DNA of 64,000 bases from Thauera sp. (GCA_017302295.1 JAFLDS010000007.1:124001-188000), one strand, 5' to 3'. Numbered from the stretch's first letter, positions 18,307-28,400 are shown. The notes: generated by a model not told the origin, from the sequence alone. Numbers and translations are program-made.

Positions 18307-19508
18307 TCAGCCTGGCCGGGCGCGACATCCTGCATGGCTGGGGCAAGTTCGTGTTCACCGGCATCGGGCTCGGCCTGCTGATCGGCGTGACGCTGGTCAT
18401 GGCCGGGGTGTATCGCGGCATGGTGGCCGACGGCCGCGCGCTGCTCGACAACAGCGGCGCTGACCTCTGGGTGGTGCAGCGCGACACCCTCGGCCCCTAC
18501 GCCGAATCATCCAGCGTGAACGATGACGCCTACCGCGGCCTGCTCACCCTGCCCGGCGTCGCCCAGGCGGCCAACGCGACCTACCTGACGATGCAGGTGC
18601 GCCGCGACCACGTCGATGTGCGCGCGATGGTCGTCGGCATCGCCGCGGGCCGGCCCGGTCACACCCCCGGCTGGCCGCCCCAGCTCGTCGCCGGCCGCCA
18701 TCTCGCGCGCGGCCATTACGAAGCGGTGGCCGACGTCGCCACCGGCTTTCGCCTGGGCGACCGGCTAACCATCCGCCGCAACCACTACACCGTCGTCGGC
18801 CTCACCCTGCGCATGGTGTCTTCCAGTGGCGACCCGATGGTGTTCATCCCGCTCAAGGACGCGCAGGAGGCACAGTTCCTCAAGGACAACGACGCCATCC
18901 TCCAGAGCCGCCGGCGCACCGAGGCCAATCCGGCGCTCAACCGCCCCGGCGTGCCCGGTCTGCTCGATGCCCTGCTCGAATCGCAATCCACCAACCCCTA
19001 CGTGAATGCGGTGCTGGTCCGCCTGCAGCCCGGTCATGCCCCCGACGAGGTCGCCGACACCATCCGCCGCTGGAAGCGCCTGACCGTCTACACCCGCGCG
19101 CAGATGGAAGGCATCCTCGTCGGCAAGCTCATCGCCACCTCGGCGCGGCAGATCGGCATGTTCCTCGTCATCCTCGCGATGGTCAGCGCCGCCATCGTCG
19201 CCTTCATCATCTACACCCTCACCCTGGACAAGATCCGCGAGATCGCGGTGCTCAAGCTGATCGGCACGCGCAACCGCACCATCGCCGCGATGATCCTGCA
19301 ACAGGCGCTCGCGCTCGGCCTCATCGGCTTCGTCGTCGGCAAGATCGCCGCCACCTTCTCGGCGCCCTACTTCCCCAAATACGTGCTGCTGGTGCCGCAA
19401 GACTCGATCACCGGCTTCCTTGCGCTACAGGCAATCTGCGTGCTCGCCAGCCTGGTGGCGATACGGGTCGCGCTGAAGGTCGACCCGGCCGAAGCGATCG
19501 GCGGCTGA
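18303..19508 (+). CDS. ABC transporter permease (FtsX/MacB-like, DevC type)
   Basis: 401 residues: one N-terminal transmembrane helix (FVFTGIGLGLLIGVTLVMAG), a large extracytoplasmic domain of about 230 residues including DLWVVQRDTLGPYAESS, then three C-terminal helices. The family signature is TLDKIREIAVLKLIGTRNRT near residue 310. The topology matches FtsX-domain permeases of the MacB/LolC/DevC class, which act as mechanotransmitters rather than classic transporters. With the HlyD adaptor and ATPase it makes a tripartite export system; the substrate is unknown. Confidence 0.88.
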   Translation: MISLAGRDILHGWGKFVFTGIGLGLLIGVTLVMAGVYRGMVADGRALLDNSGADLWVVQRDTLGPYAESSSVNDDAYRGLLTLPGVAQAANATYLTMQVRRDHVDVRAMVVGIAAGRPGHTPGWPPQLVAGRHLARGHYEAVADVATGFRLGDRLTIRRNHYTVVGLTLRMVSSSGDPMVFIPLKDAQEAQFLKDNDAILQSRRRTEANPALNRPGVPGLLDALLESQSTNPYVNAVLVRLQPGHAPDEVADTIRRWKRLTVYTRAQMEGILVGKLIATSARQIGMFLVILAMVSAAIVAFIIYTLTLDKIREIAVLKLIGTRNRTIAAMILQQALALGLIGFVVGKIAATFSAPYFPKYVLLVPQDSITGFLALQAICVLASLVAIRVALKVDPAEAIGG

Positions 19509-19510
19509 CA

Positions 19511-20233
19511 ATGGAGCAAGCCATGGGTGGCAAGGGCATCCGCATCGAAGGGTTGCGCAAGCGATACGGCAAGGGCGACACCGCGGTCGACGCGCTGAAG
19601 GACGTGAACATGCACGTCGCCCCCGGCGAAGTCGTCGGCCTCATCGGTCCGTCCGGCTCGGGCAAGAGCACCCTGCTGAAGTCGCTCGGCGCCGTCATCG
19701 ACCCTACCGCCGGGCGCATGACCCTGGGCGACGAAGTCATCTACGACGACGGCTGGAAGGTGCGCGATCTGCGCGCGCTGCGCCGCGACCGTATCGGCTT
19801 CGTGTTCCAGGCGCCCTACCTGATCCCCTTTCTCGACGTCACCGACAACGTCGCCCTGCTGCCCATGCTCGCCGGCCTGCCCAACGCCGCCGCACGCGAA
19901 CGCGCGCTGGAACTGCTCACCGCGCTCGACGTCCAGCACCGCGCGCGCGCCATGCCTTCGCAACTGTCGGGCGGCGAACAGCAGCGCGTCGCCATCGCCC
20001 GCGGACTGGTTAACCGCCCGCCGGTCATCCTCGCCGACGAACCCACCGCCCCGCTCGACAGCAGCCGCGCGATGACGGTCATCCGCATCCTCAACGACAT
20101 GGCGCGCCAGTTCGAAACCGCCATCATCGTCGTCACCCACGACGAAAAGATCATCCCCACCTTCCGCCGCATCTACCACATCCGCGACGGTGTCACCCAC
20201 GAGGAGGCGGGCGAAGGCCGCCCAGTGGGCTGA
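19511..20233 (+). CDS. ABC transporter ATP-binding protein (MacB/LolD/DevA class)
   Basis: 240 residues. Walker A GPSGSGKST, Q-loop FVFQAPYLIPFLDV, signature LSGGEQQRVAIARGL, Walker B VILADEPTAPLDS, and the His switch VVTHDEK are all intact, so the ATPase should be active. It is the energy-coupling subunit for the preceding permease. The next in-frame ATG (19523, MGGKGIRIEG) has a GGAG at better spacing and may be the true start. It is the last gene of the tetR-hlyD-permease-ATPase operon. Confidence 0.9.
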   Translation: MEQAMGGKGIRIEGLRKRYGKGDTAVDALKDVNMHVAPGEVVGLIGPSGSGKSTLLKSLGAVIDPTAGRMTLGDEVIYDDGWKVRDLRALRRDRIGFVFQAPYLIPFLDVTDNVALLPMLAGLPNAAARERALELLTALDVQHRARAMPSQLSGGEQQRVAIARGLVNRPPVILADEPTAPLDSSRAMTVIRILNDMARQFETAIIVVTHDEKIIPTFRRIYHIRDGVTHEEAGEGRPVG

Positions 20234-20275
20234 ACGCCGACGATCACGAGGGCGCCAGGCAGAAAGAACGCTCGC

Positions 20276-20695
20276 TCACGCCGGCCGCATCGCGATCACC
20301 ATCCATGGAACCCCGAAGCGGTCGGCCACCATGCCGAAGCTGCTCGCGAAGAAAGTTTCACCCAGCGGCATCTGCACCTGGCCACCTTCGGCGAGCGAAG
20401 AAAAGCGGCGTTCGGCCTCGGCCGGGTCGGCCACCGACAGCGTCAGCGAAAACCCCGCAAACGCGGCCTTGTCCTTGCAGCCGCCATCGGACGCCATCAC
20501 GACGGAATCGCCGATGCGCAGGCTGGCATGCATCACCTTGTCGCCCCAGTCGGGCGGAATCATCCCCGGCGGTGGCTCGTCGGGACTCTCGCGAAAGCGC
20601 ATCAGCATCTCGAGTTCCGCGCCCAGCGCCGCCTGGTAGAAGGCCAACGCCTCCTCGCAGCAGCCGTTGAAGTTCAGATAGGGTTGAACCAGCAT
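20276..20695 (-). CDS. VOC family (PhnB/YjdN-like) protein
   Basis: 139 residues with the two beta-alpha-beta-beta-beta modules of the vicinal oxygen chelate fold. QPYLNFNGCCEEALAFYQ at the N-terminus and FGMVADRFGVPWMV at the end are the typical PhnB-like (3-demethylubiquinone-9 methyltransferase-like glyoxalase) signature. The enzymatic role of this subgroup is generally unknown. AAGGAG lies nine bases before the ATG. Divergent from chrB, with a 218-bp AT-richer gap. Confidence 0.85.
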   Translation of the reverse strand: MLVQPYLNFNGCCEEALAFYQAALGAELEMLMRFRESPDEPPPGMIPPDWGDKVMHASLRIGDSVVMASDGGCKDKAAFAGFSLTLSVADPAEAERRFSSLAEGGQVQMPLGETFFASSFGMVADRFGVPWMVIAMRPA

Positions 20696-20842
20696 GATCG
20701 TTCTCCTTCCGGGCTACCCGCCCGCAGAGTTCAACCATAGACCCGCGATCTCACGGCCGCGAATCCACTTAGAGCGACTCCATCGTGACGCTTTGGTTTG
20801 GGCGGCCTGCCCCCCGGTCACGGCATGCCTCAACGTGACGCG

Positions 20843-20906
20843 TCATCATGTAGTTTGTTTCACATATAACTCTTATGTAGTATCTATAACATTCATGATT
20901 AAGGAG
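20843..20906 (+). promoter_or_regulatory. AT-rich promoter/operator region of chrBA
   Basis: This stretch is sharply AT-rich against its surroundings. It contains candidate -10 hexamers (TATAAC at 20865-20870 and 20885-20890), two ATGTAG direct repeats about 27 bp apart, and the AAGGAG ribosome-binding site at 20901-20906. It is the only plausible promoter for chrB-chrA. Which repeats are regulator-binding sites cannot be decided by eye. Confidence 0.5.
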
Positions 20907-20913
20907 TTCGTGC

Positions 20914-21858
20914 TTGAGCTTTCTTACCCTATTCGTCAGCCTGCCCACCAAGGCATCGACCGGCCGCATGCGCGTCTGGCGCTCTGTCAAGGCGCTGGGC
21001 TGCGCAACGCTGCGCGACGGGGTCTATCTGTTGCCCGACTCGACGGACAACGCCGCGAGCCTGGACGAGGTGGCGACGCAGGCGGTGGAAGCCGGGGGCT
21101 GCGGCGAGGTCTATCGGCTCTCGGGGTGCGACGAAGCCCAGGAGGCCGCGATCCGCGCCCTGTTCGACCGGGGCGAGGAGTACGCCAGCGTCGCCGAAGA
21201 GATCAAAGCGCTCGGGCGTAACATGGCATCCCTGGATGGCGCCGATGCCGTGCGCAAGCTCCAGCCGCTCCTGCGCCGCTTCGAGCAGGTGACCCGCATC
21301 GACTTCTTCCCCGGCGAAGCACAGCGGCAAACCTCGAGCCTGCTGGACGAACTGCGCGACGCGATCACCGTCCGCATGTCCCCCGATGAGCCGACCGCCC
21401 GGCACGCGGATATTCCGCGGCTGAACCACGCCGACTATCGGGGCCGGACCTGGGCCACGCGGGCGCGCCCGTGGGTGGACCGACTCGCTTCGGCCTGGCT
21501 GATCAGGCGGTTCATCGATCCGAGCGCTCATATTGTCTGGCTGGCGAGCCCCGCCGAGTGCCGCAAGGACTGGCTCGGCTTCGATTTCGACGGCGCCGCC
21601 TTCAGTCATGTGGGCACCAAGGTCACCTTCGAAACACTGCTGGCGAGTTTCGGGTTTGATTCCGCCCCTGCACTGGTACGCCTGGGCGAACTGGTGCATT
21701 GCCTGGATGTGGGAGGGCTACCGGTCGCCGAAGCGCTGGGCATCGAATCGCTGCTCGCCGGCCTGCGGGCATCCGAACCCGACGACGACGTGCTGCTTGC
21801 CCGCGCATGTGAAGTCTTTGATTGGCTACTCAAGAGTTACGAGGACAAAACCAGGTGA
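20914..21858 (+). CDS. chrB: Chromate resistance protein ChrB
   Basis: 314 residues of the ChrB family, the chromate-sensing transcriptional regulator that accompanies ChrA. The N-terminal half (SLPTKASTGRMRVWRSVKAL, then GCATLRDGVYLLPD) and the C-terminal ChrB domain (TRARPWVDRLASAWLIRRFI followed by DPSAHIVWL, and later LGFDFDGAAFSHVGTKVTFE) are both present. The start is TTG at 20914, supported by AAGGAG seven bases upstream; there is no in-frame ATG near it. Its stop overlaps the GTG of chrA by four bases. Confidence 0.88.
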   Translation: MSFLTLFVSLPTKASTGRMRVWRSVKALGCATLRDGVYLLPDSTDNAASLDEVATQAVEAGGCGEVYRLSGCDEAQEAAIRALFDRGEEYASVAEEIKALGRNMASLDGADAVRKLQPLLRRFEQVTRIDFFPGEAQRQTSSLLDELRDAITVRMSPDEPTARHADIPRLNHADYRGRTWATRARPWVDRLASAWLIRRFIDPSAHIVWLASPAECRKDWLGFDFDGAAFSHVGTKVTFETLLASFGFDSAPALVRLGELVHCLDVGGLPVAEALGIESLLAGLRASEPDDDVLLARACEVFDWLLKSYEDKTR

Positions 21859-23198
21859 ACGCCCCGACCCCGTCGCAGTTGCGACCTGCCCACCCCACGT
21901 TCCGGGAGGCCCTCTTGTACTGGCTGAAGCTCGGTTTCATCAGCTTCGGCGGCCCCGCCGGGCAGATCGCCATCATGCATCAGGAACTGGTGGAGAAACG
22001 CCGCTGGATCTCGGAGCATCGCTTCCTGCATGCCCTCAACTACTGCATGTTGCTGCCCGGTCCCGAGGCACAGCAACTCGCCATCTACATCGGCTGGCTG
22101 CTGCATCGCACCTGGGGCGGCATCGTCGCCGGCGTCCTGTTCGTGCTGCCTTCGTTTTTCATCCTCGCGGCGCTCACCTACGTTTACCTGGTCTTCGGCG
22201 ACCTCACCTTCGTGCAGGGGGTGTTCAACGGCATCAAGCCGGCGGTGGTGGCCATCGTGGTGTTCGCCGCCTGGCGCATTGGCTCGCGTGCGCTGAAGAA
22301 CAACATCCTATGGGCGCTGGCTGCCCTGTCCTTTGTCGCGATCTTCGTCTTCCGCGTGCCTTTCCCCTACATCGTCCTGGCGGCCGGCATCCTGGGGTCC
22401 ATCGGCGGCAGGCTGGCCCCGGACAAGTTCAGGGTCGGCGGGCACGGCACCTCGGCCAAAAACTTTGGACCGGCGCTCATCGACGACGACACCCCGCCCA
22501 TCGCCCATACACGCTTTCGCGGGTCCTTTCTCCTCACCCTCCTGGTGGCGGCGCTGGCGATCTGGGCAGCGGCCATCGCCTTGCTGGGCCACCCTGTGTT
22601 GCAGGACATGGGGGCGTTCTTCACCAAGGCGGCACTCCTCACCTTCGGTGGCGCCTACGCGGTGCTGCCCTATGTCTATCAGGGCGGTGTCGAACACTAC
22701 CAGTGGCTGACCGCCACGCAGATGATCGACGGCCTGGCCTTGGGCGAAACCACGCCGGGGCCGCTCATCATGGTGGTGTCCTTCGTCGGTTTCGTCGGCG
22801 CCTGGACGAAGGAAATCTTCGGGCCCGATGCCTTGCTGCTGGCCGGCTTCGCGGGCGCCGCGGTTGCCACCTTCTTCACTTTTCTGCCGAGCTTCGTCTT
22901 CATCCTGGCCGGCGCACCGCTGGTGGAATCCACCCACGGCGACCTGAAGTTCACCGCGCCGCTCACCGGCATCACCGCCGCCGTGGTGGGCGTGATCCTC
23001 AACCTGGCCGTCTTCTTCGGCTGGCACGTGATCTTCCCCAATGCCACCGAGGCCGCGCCGTTCGAAGGCGGCTTCGAGTGGTTTTACGCCCTGGTCTCGG
23101 TGGCGGCCTTCATCGCGCTGTGGAAGTACAAGCAGGACATCATGAAAGTGATCGGCGCCTGCGCCGCCATAGGCCTCATCTACACCTACCTCGTTTGA
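21855..23198 (+). CDS. chrA: Chromate efflux transporter ChrA
   Basis: 447 residues, with two homologous CHR domains as in long-chain ChrA. The first begins KLGFISFGGPAGQIAIMHQE and continues LPGPEAQQLAIYIGWLLH. The second has FFTKAALLTFGGAYAVLPYV and LGETTPGPLIMVVSFVGFVG. About ten membrane helices are visible. ChrA exports chromate using the proton motive force. The GTG start at 21855 overlaps chrB (GTGA), so the pair is an operon. A variable hydrophilic linker (about 190-220) separates the halves. Confidence 0.92.
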   Translation: MNAPTPSQLRPAHPTFREALLYWLKLGFISFGGPAGQIAIMHQELVEKRRWISEHRFLHALNYCMLLPGPEAQQLAIYIGWLLHRTWGGIVAGVLFVLPSFFILAALTYVYLVFGDLTFVQGVFNGIKPAVVAIVVFAAWRIGSRALKNNILWALAALSFVAIFVFRVPFPYIVLAAGILGSIGGRLAPDKFRVGGHGTSAKNFGPALIDDDTPPIAHTRFRGSFLLTLLVAALAIWAAAIALLGHPVLQDMGAFFTKAALLTFGGAYAVLPYVYQGGVEHYQWLTATQMIDGLALGETTPGPLIMVVSFVGFVGAWTKEIFGPDALLLAGFAGAAVATFFTFLPSFVFILAGAPLVESTHGDLKFTAPLTGITAAVVGVILNLAVFFGWHVIFPNATEAAPFEGGFEWFYALVSVAAFIALWKYKQDIMKVIGACAAIGLIYTYLV

Positions 23199-23276
23199 GT
23201 AGATGACCGCCATGCCCTGCGGACTGAAATCGCCCGACTGTGAGCGGCCGGGCACTGCGGGCCATCACCGGCGGCT

Positions 23277-23756
23277 TTGTGGCCATTTTGCTGCCGGTCG
23301 CCCTGCTCACGCTCGGGTTGGGCAAGTGCGGAGCCGGCGCGCGACGGGCTGCAGAGTGTTCCGCTTTTCGCATACCGCGACGAATACGCGGCAGCCAGAT
23401 CCGAGAACGATTTCGGGAACTTCATAAGACGCCATGAAGGAAACTTTGACCCGGAAGGACTGGTGAAACAGGCAAAGACCCAGTTGGCAGAACTCAGCGA
23501 TAAGCGTGACAGGGAGCGCGCAAGGGCTCAAGAGACGGAAAAGCGCAACCTGGCGCGACAAAAGGAGGTCGCGTCAAAAATCAAGGTTGGCGATCAGGTC
23601 AATGTGGCGGGAATTCTCGGCTGGCAGGTTCCAGCACTTGTCCTTGAGGTTCGCCCACCTCTAGTCAATGTCCAATGGGCAGACGGAATCACAGTCATGG
23701 AACAGACGACCAGGTGGGTCCGAATGGAGAACATTGCCGAGATCCGATCCGATTGA
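23277..23756 (+). CDS. Small hypothetical protein, probably frameshifted at its 5' end
   Basis: The frame ending at 23756 encodes a hydrophilic protein: a charged coiled-coil segment (LVKQAKTQLAELSDKRDRER), then a compact C-terminal part including VGDQVNVAGILGWQVPALVL and NVQWADGITVMEQTTRWV. It has no ATG near its beginning; the only upstream starts are rare codons (TTG at 23277). In a different frame, 23240-23345 encodes a good signal-anchor (RAITGGFVAILLPVALLTLG). The two halves look like one exported or lipoprotein-like gene split by a single-base shift at about 23340. No family is recognised. Confidence 0.5.
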   Translation: MWPFCCRSPCSRSGWASAEPARDGLQSVPLFAYRDEYAAARSENDFGNFIRRHEGNFDPEGLVKQAKTQLAELSDKRDRERARAQETEKRNLARQKEVASKIKVGDQVNVAGILGWQVPALVLEVRPPLVNVQWADGITVMEQTTRWVRMENIAEIRSD

Positions 23757-23859
23757 AGGGAAAACGGGACAGCAGGCCTATTGAAGCATTAACAATCTCG
23801 AGTGTTATTAAAGCTTATGAAGTAAGATTCAATACAGCCAACCGCTGTGAAAGCTTACG

Positions 23860-25038
23860 ATGCGCAGGTCAGACCTCTCTCCCGAGCGCCGGGTACGGCT
23901 CGAACCCGTGCCGGACAAGTCCGGCGTGTTCGCGCTCCACCCACCGCCGGTCGGGCCGCTCGATGCCTTCGCAGGCAGGCTCGAAGCCAGCGACAGCATG
24001 AGCGAGGCGGTGCGCCTGCTCGAACACCTGAGCGCAGAGAGCGCAAAGCTCCCTCAGCCGGACCTCGTCACCCGCACCCTCATCCGCCGCGAGGCGGTGC
24101 TCAGCAGCCACATCGAGGGGACGCAGTCCGAGCTTTCAGACCTTTTCGAGTACGAGTGCACACTCGATGACAGCCGCTTGCCCAGAGATGTCCGCACCAC
24201 ACTCGCCTACGTGAAGGCGCTCGAGGCCGGCTTGCAGACCGTGCGTGCAGGAGGTCCCGCCGCCTTCACGCTCTCTTTCATCCAGACCATCCATCACCAC
24301 CTGATGGAGGACGAGCCCGCCTATCGGGACACACCCGGGCAATTGCGCACGGTGCAGAACTGGATCGGCGGCTTGCGGATCGAGGACGCGCGCTTCGTCC
24401 CCCCTCGCCCGGAACGCCTGCAAGCCGGCCTTCAGGACATGATCGACAACGTGCTCAACTACCGGCCCGAGGGCGTCATGTCCATGCACGTACTGCGCCG
24501 GACCGCGATCGCGCATGCGCAGTTCGAGAGCCTGCACCCGTTCCGCGACGGCAACGGCCGAACCGGGCGCGTACTGATCCCCCTGCAACTGGCGGCCGAA
24601 GGCTACCCGCCCCTTTATGTCGCAGGTCCGCTGTACCGCAACCGACGCGAATATTTCGATCGCCTGCTCGATGTCCAGTTGCGCTCGGACTGGCAGGGCT
24701 GGATGCGGTTCTTCGCGCAGGCGGTGATGCTCGCCTGCGAGGAAGCGCTCGACACCACCCGCGCCCTGCTCGCGCTGCGCGAGGCCTGGCGCCAGGCCGT
24801 TTCCGACCAGCGGGCGGATTCGGCGAGCCGCAGGCTCGTGGAATGGCTGATCGGCCAGCCGGTAGTGACCGTCACCCAGGTCAGCCTGCAGCTCGGCGTC
24901 TCCTTTCCGACCGCAAACCACGCACTGGCGACACTGGTGCAGAAAGGCATCGTGCGCGAGCCGGCGAGCCGACGTAACCGGATCTTCGTGGCCGACGCGG
25001 TGATCGGCATTCTGGAAGGCAGGACCGCAGGGACATGA
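23860..25038 (+). CDS. Fic/DOC family protein
   Basis: 392 residues. The active-site motif HPFRDGNGRTGR is at 226-237 with the catalytic His226 and intact phosphate-binding loop. An N-terminal inhibitory-helix-like motif SSHIEG at 82-87 places it in the class with an intramolecular (S/T)xxxE(G/N) inhibitor. The N-terminal Fic_N region precedes it, and a winged helix-turn-helix lies at the C-terminus (VTVTQVSLQLGVSFPTANHA). Fic enzymes AMPylate target proteins; autoinhibited stand-alone forms like this are widespread. An ATG at 23860 follows a run of AT-rich sequence. It is the first gene of the accessory island. Confidence 0.9.
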   Translation: MRRSDLSPERRVRLEPVPDKSGVFALHPPPVGPLDAFAGRLEASDSMSEAVRLLEHLSAESAKLPQPDLVTRTLIRREAVLSSHIEGTQSELSDLFEYECTLDDSRLPRDVRTTLAYVKALEAGLQTVRAGGPAAFTLSFIQTIHHHLMEDEPAYRDTPGQLRTVQNWIGGLRIEDARFVPPRPERLQAGLQDMIDNVLNYRPEGVMSMHVLRRTAIAHAQFESLHPFRDGNGRTGRVLIPLQLAAEGYPPLYVAGPLYRNRREYFDRLLDVQLRSDWQGWMRFFAQAVMLACEEALDTTRALLALREAWRQAVSDQRADSASRRLVEWLIGQPVVTVTQVSLQLGVSFPTANHALATLVQKGIVREPASRRNRIFVADAVIGILEGRTAGT

Positions 25039-25065
25039 TTGACGAAGACGATAAGCGGCACTCTA

Positions 25066-25085
25066 ATAACTGTTATTAACTGTTA
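25066..25085. promoter_or_regulatory. TAACTGTTAT direct repeat before parD
   Basis: TAACTGTTAT occurs twice in tandem immediately upstream of the ParD-like gene, ending 14 bases before its ATG, in a locally AT-rich stretch. Position and length fit an operator for the ribbon-helix-helix protein. Confidence 0.5.
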
Positions 25086-25099
25086 TCGAGACCACGATC

Positions 25100-25351
25100 A
25101 TGCCGACCAGTGTTGCCTTGGGCAGTCATTTCGAGCGCTTCGTCCGGGAGCAGGTGCAAACGGGGCGCTTCAACAACGCAAGCGAAGTGGTCCGTGCGGG
25201 CTTGCGCCTGCTCGAGGAAGGCGAGCAGCGCCGGCAACTCGAACTCGACGCCCTGCGGGCCGAAATCGCGGCAGGCCGGGCCAGCGGCGAACCCAAGTCT
25301 GCCGACGCGGTGTTCGATCGCCTCGAGGGTCATCGCACCCACGAGTCTTAG
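25100..25351 (+). CDS. parD: ParD-like antitoxin (orphan)
   Basis: 83 residues with a ribbon-helix-helix N-terminus and the ParD hallmark GRFNNASEVVRAGLRLLEEG, followed by a Glu/Arg-rich tail and KSADAVFDRLE. The family dimerises, binds its own operator and neutralises ParE. No ParE-type gene follows: the next 89 bases are noncoding and then the restriction-modification gene starts. The overlapping TAACTGTTATTAACTGTTAT direct repeat just upstream (25066-25085) may be its operator. It is either an orphan antitoxin or a remnant of a broken parDE locus. Confidence 0.85.
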   Translation: MPTSVALGSHFERFVREQVQTGRFNNASEVVRAGLRLLEEGEQRRQLELDALRAEIAAGRASGEPKSADAVFDRLEGHRTHES

Positions 25352-25440
25352 CGATCGGACACCTGCATCGGAAACGGGCGGCGACGTCCGCCTCCATGCT
25401 CCCCGTATAATCGGCGGCTCCCCATCCAAGGCCCGCGCCC

Positions 25441-28400
25441 GTGGAAAACGCCGCTCTCGCCACTCCCCCCGCTCCGAATCCGCCCGCCACCCAGCCCACC
25501 CCTTCCGCCATCGACGCCTTCATCGCGCGCTGGCAGCACGCCAGCGGCACCGAGCGCGCCAACTACCAGCTCTTCCTCACCGAGCTGTGCGAGCTGCTCG
25601 TGCTGCCGCGCCCCGAGCCGGCGCGCGACGGGCATGAGGACAACGCCTACGTGTTCGAGCGCCGCGTCGATTTCCGCCACGGCGACGGCAGCGAGTCGCG
25701 CGGCTTCATCGACCTCTACCGCCGCGGCGCCTTCGTCTGCGAGGCCAAGCAGACCGGGCAGACGCTCGGCTCCGGGCGCTGGGACAACGCCATGCTGCGC
25801 GCCCGCGGCCAGGCCGAGGCCTACGCCCGCGCGCTGCCTGCCGGCGAGGGCCGGCCGCCTTTCCTCGTCGTCACCGACGTCGGCCGCTCGATCGAGCTGT
25901 ATGCGGAATTCAGCCGCTCGGGCGCCACCTACGTGCCCTTCCCCGACGTGCGCAGCCACCGCATCAGCGTCGAAGACCTGCGCGACGAGGCCGTGCGCGC
26001 GCGCCTGCGCCAGGTCTGGCTCGACCCGCTGGCGCTCGACCCCACCCGCCACAGCGCGCGCGTCACCCGCGAAGTGGCCGACCGCCTCGCCCGGCTGGCG
26101 CGCAGCCTGGAAGGCAGCCACGCGTCGGAGACCGTCGCTGCCTTCCTGATGCGCAGCCTGTTCACCATGTTTTCTGAGGACGTCGGCCTGCTGCCGCGCG
26201 ACAGCTTCAAGGGCCTGCTGCAGGAATGCGAAGCCACGCCCGACGCCTTCGTGCCACTCGTGGGCGGCCTGTGGCAGGACATGAACCGCGGCAACGCGTT
26301 TTCCGCCACCATCCGCGCCCGCGTGCTGCGCTTCAACGGCGGCCTGTTCGCCGACGCCACCGTGCTCGCGCTCGACCGCGACCAGATCCGCCTGCTGCGC
26401 GAAGCGGCGCACGCCGACTGGCGCCATGTGGAGCCGGCCATCTTCGGCACCCTGCTCGAGCGCGCGCTCGACCCGCGCGAACGCCACGCGCTGGGCGCCC
26501 ACTACACGCCGCGCGCCTATGTCGAACGCCTGGTGCTGCCCACCGTCATCGAGCCGCTGCGCGCCGACTGGCAGAACGCCCAGGCCGCCGCCGCGCTGCT
26601 CGACGCCCAAGGCAAGCACAAGGACGCGATCGACACCGTGCGCGCCTTCCACCGCCAGTTGTGCCAGGTGAAGGTGCTGGACCCGGCCTGCGGCAGCGGC
26701 AACTTTCTGTACGTGACGCTGGAGCACATGAAGCGCCTCGAAGGCGAAGTGCTCGCCACCCTCGAGGCGCTGGGCGAGACCCAGGGCCTGCTGCAGCTCG
26801 AAGGCATCAGCGTGGACCCGCACCAGTTCCTCGGTCTGGAGCTCAACCCGCGCGCCGCGCGCATCGCCGAGGCGGTGCTGTGGATCGGCTACCTGCAGTG
26901 GCACTACCGCACCTTCGGCAACGTCAGCCCGCCCGAGCCGGTGCTGCGCGACTTCCGCAACATCGAATGCCGCGATGCGGTGCTCGCCTGGGACCGCATC
27001 GAACTCGTCACCGACGCGCACGGCGCCCCGCTCACGCGCTGGGACGGCATCAGCTTCAGGCCCCACCCGGTGACCGGTGAGCAGGTGCCCGACGACGCCG
27101 CGCGCGTGCCGCTGGAGCGCTACGTCAACCCGCGCAAGGCCGCCTGGCCGCAGGCCGATTTCATCGTCGGCAACCCGCCCTTCATCGGCGCCGCCAGCGT
27201 GCGCCGCGCGCTGGGCGACGGCTACGCCGAGGCGCTGCGCGGCGCCTGGCGCGAGGTGCCGGAATCGGCCGACTTCGTCATGCACTGGTGGCACATCGCC
27301 GCCGAGCAGACGCGCGCCGGCCGCAGCCGCCGCTTCGGCCTCATCACCACCAACAGCCTGCCGCAGGTGTTCAACCGCCGCGTGGTGCAGGCCCAGCTCG
27401 ACGCCACCCCACCGCTGTCGCTCGCCTACGCCGTGCCCGACCACCCCTGGGTGGACAGCGCCGACGGCGCCGCGGTGCGCATCAGCATGACGGTGGGCAC
27501 GGCGAGCGAAGGCGATGGACTGCTGGCGACGGTGACGGCGGAGCGCGAAGCGGGCGAGGAAGGCGTGGACGTCGATCTGGCCGAACGCCGCGGGTCGATT
27601 CATGCGGATCTGAAGATCGGGGCGAACGTGGCGGCGGCCGTGCCGCTGCGGGCCAACGGCGGGATCAGTTCGCCGGGCGTCAAGCTGCATGGTGCGGGCT
27701 TCATCGTAACCGCCGACGAAGCGCGGGCGCTCGGACTCGGAGCCGTCTCCGGGCTGGAGGCGCACATCCGCACCTATCGCAATGGCCGCGATCTGGCAGA
27801 CCGACCGCGCGGTGTGATGGTCATCGACTTGTTCGGCCTCGATGCAGACGAGGTGCGGACGCGCTACCCCGAAGTTTTCCAGTGGCTGGCCGAGCGCGTT
27901 CGACCCGAGCGCGAAGCCAAGGGCCAGACCAAGGACGGCGCCGGCTACGCCCGACTGTGGTGGCTGTTCGGCAAGCCGCGCCAGGAACTGCGCCGCTACC
28001 TCGCCGGACTTCCACGCTACATCGCGACCGTTGAAACGACGAAGCACCGCACCTTCCAGTTTCTCGACGCGGACATCCTGCCGGACAACATGCTGGTCAA
28101 TATCGCTGTGCCTGACGCCTTAGCACTGGGCGTGCTGTCCAGCCGCGTTCATACCTTGTGGGCACTGTCCGCCGGCGGCCGTCTCGGCGTCGGCAACGAC
28201 CCGCGCTACAACAAGTCCCGGTGCTTCGAACCCTTCCCCTTCCCCGCCGCCACGCCCGACCAGCAGACCGAAATCCGCGCCCTCGCCGAGGAACTCGACG
28301 CCCACCGCAAGCGGCAACAGGCAGCCCACCCCGCGCTGACGCTCACCGGCATGTACAACGTGCTCGAAAAGCTGCGCCACGGCGAGGCGCTGAACGCCAG

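Noticed and set aside
25348-28047. 899-codon open frame on the minus strand
   Set aside because: A shadow of the restriction-modification gene in the GC-biased opposite frame; no family motifs.
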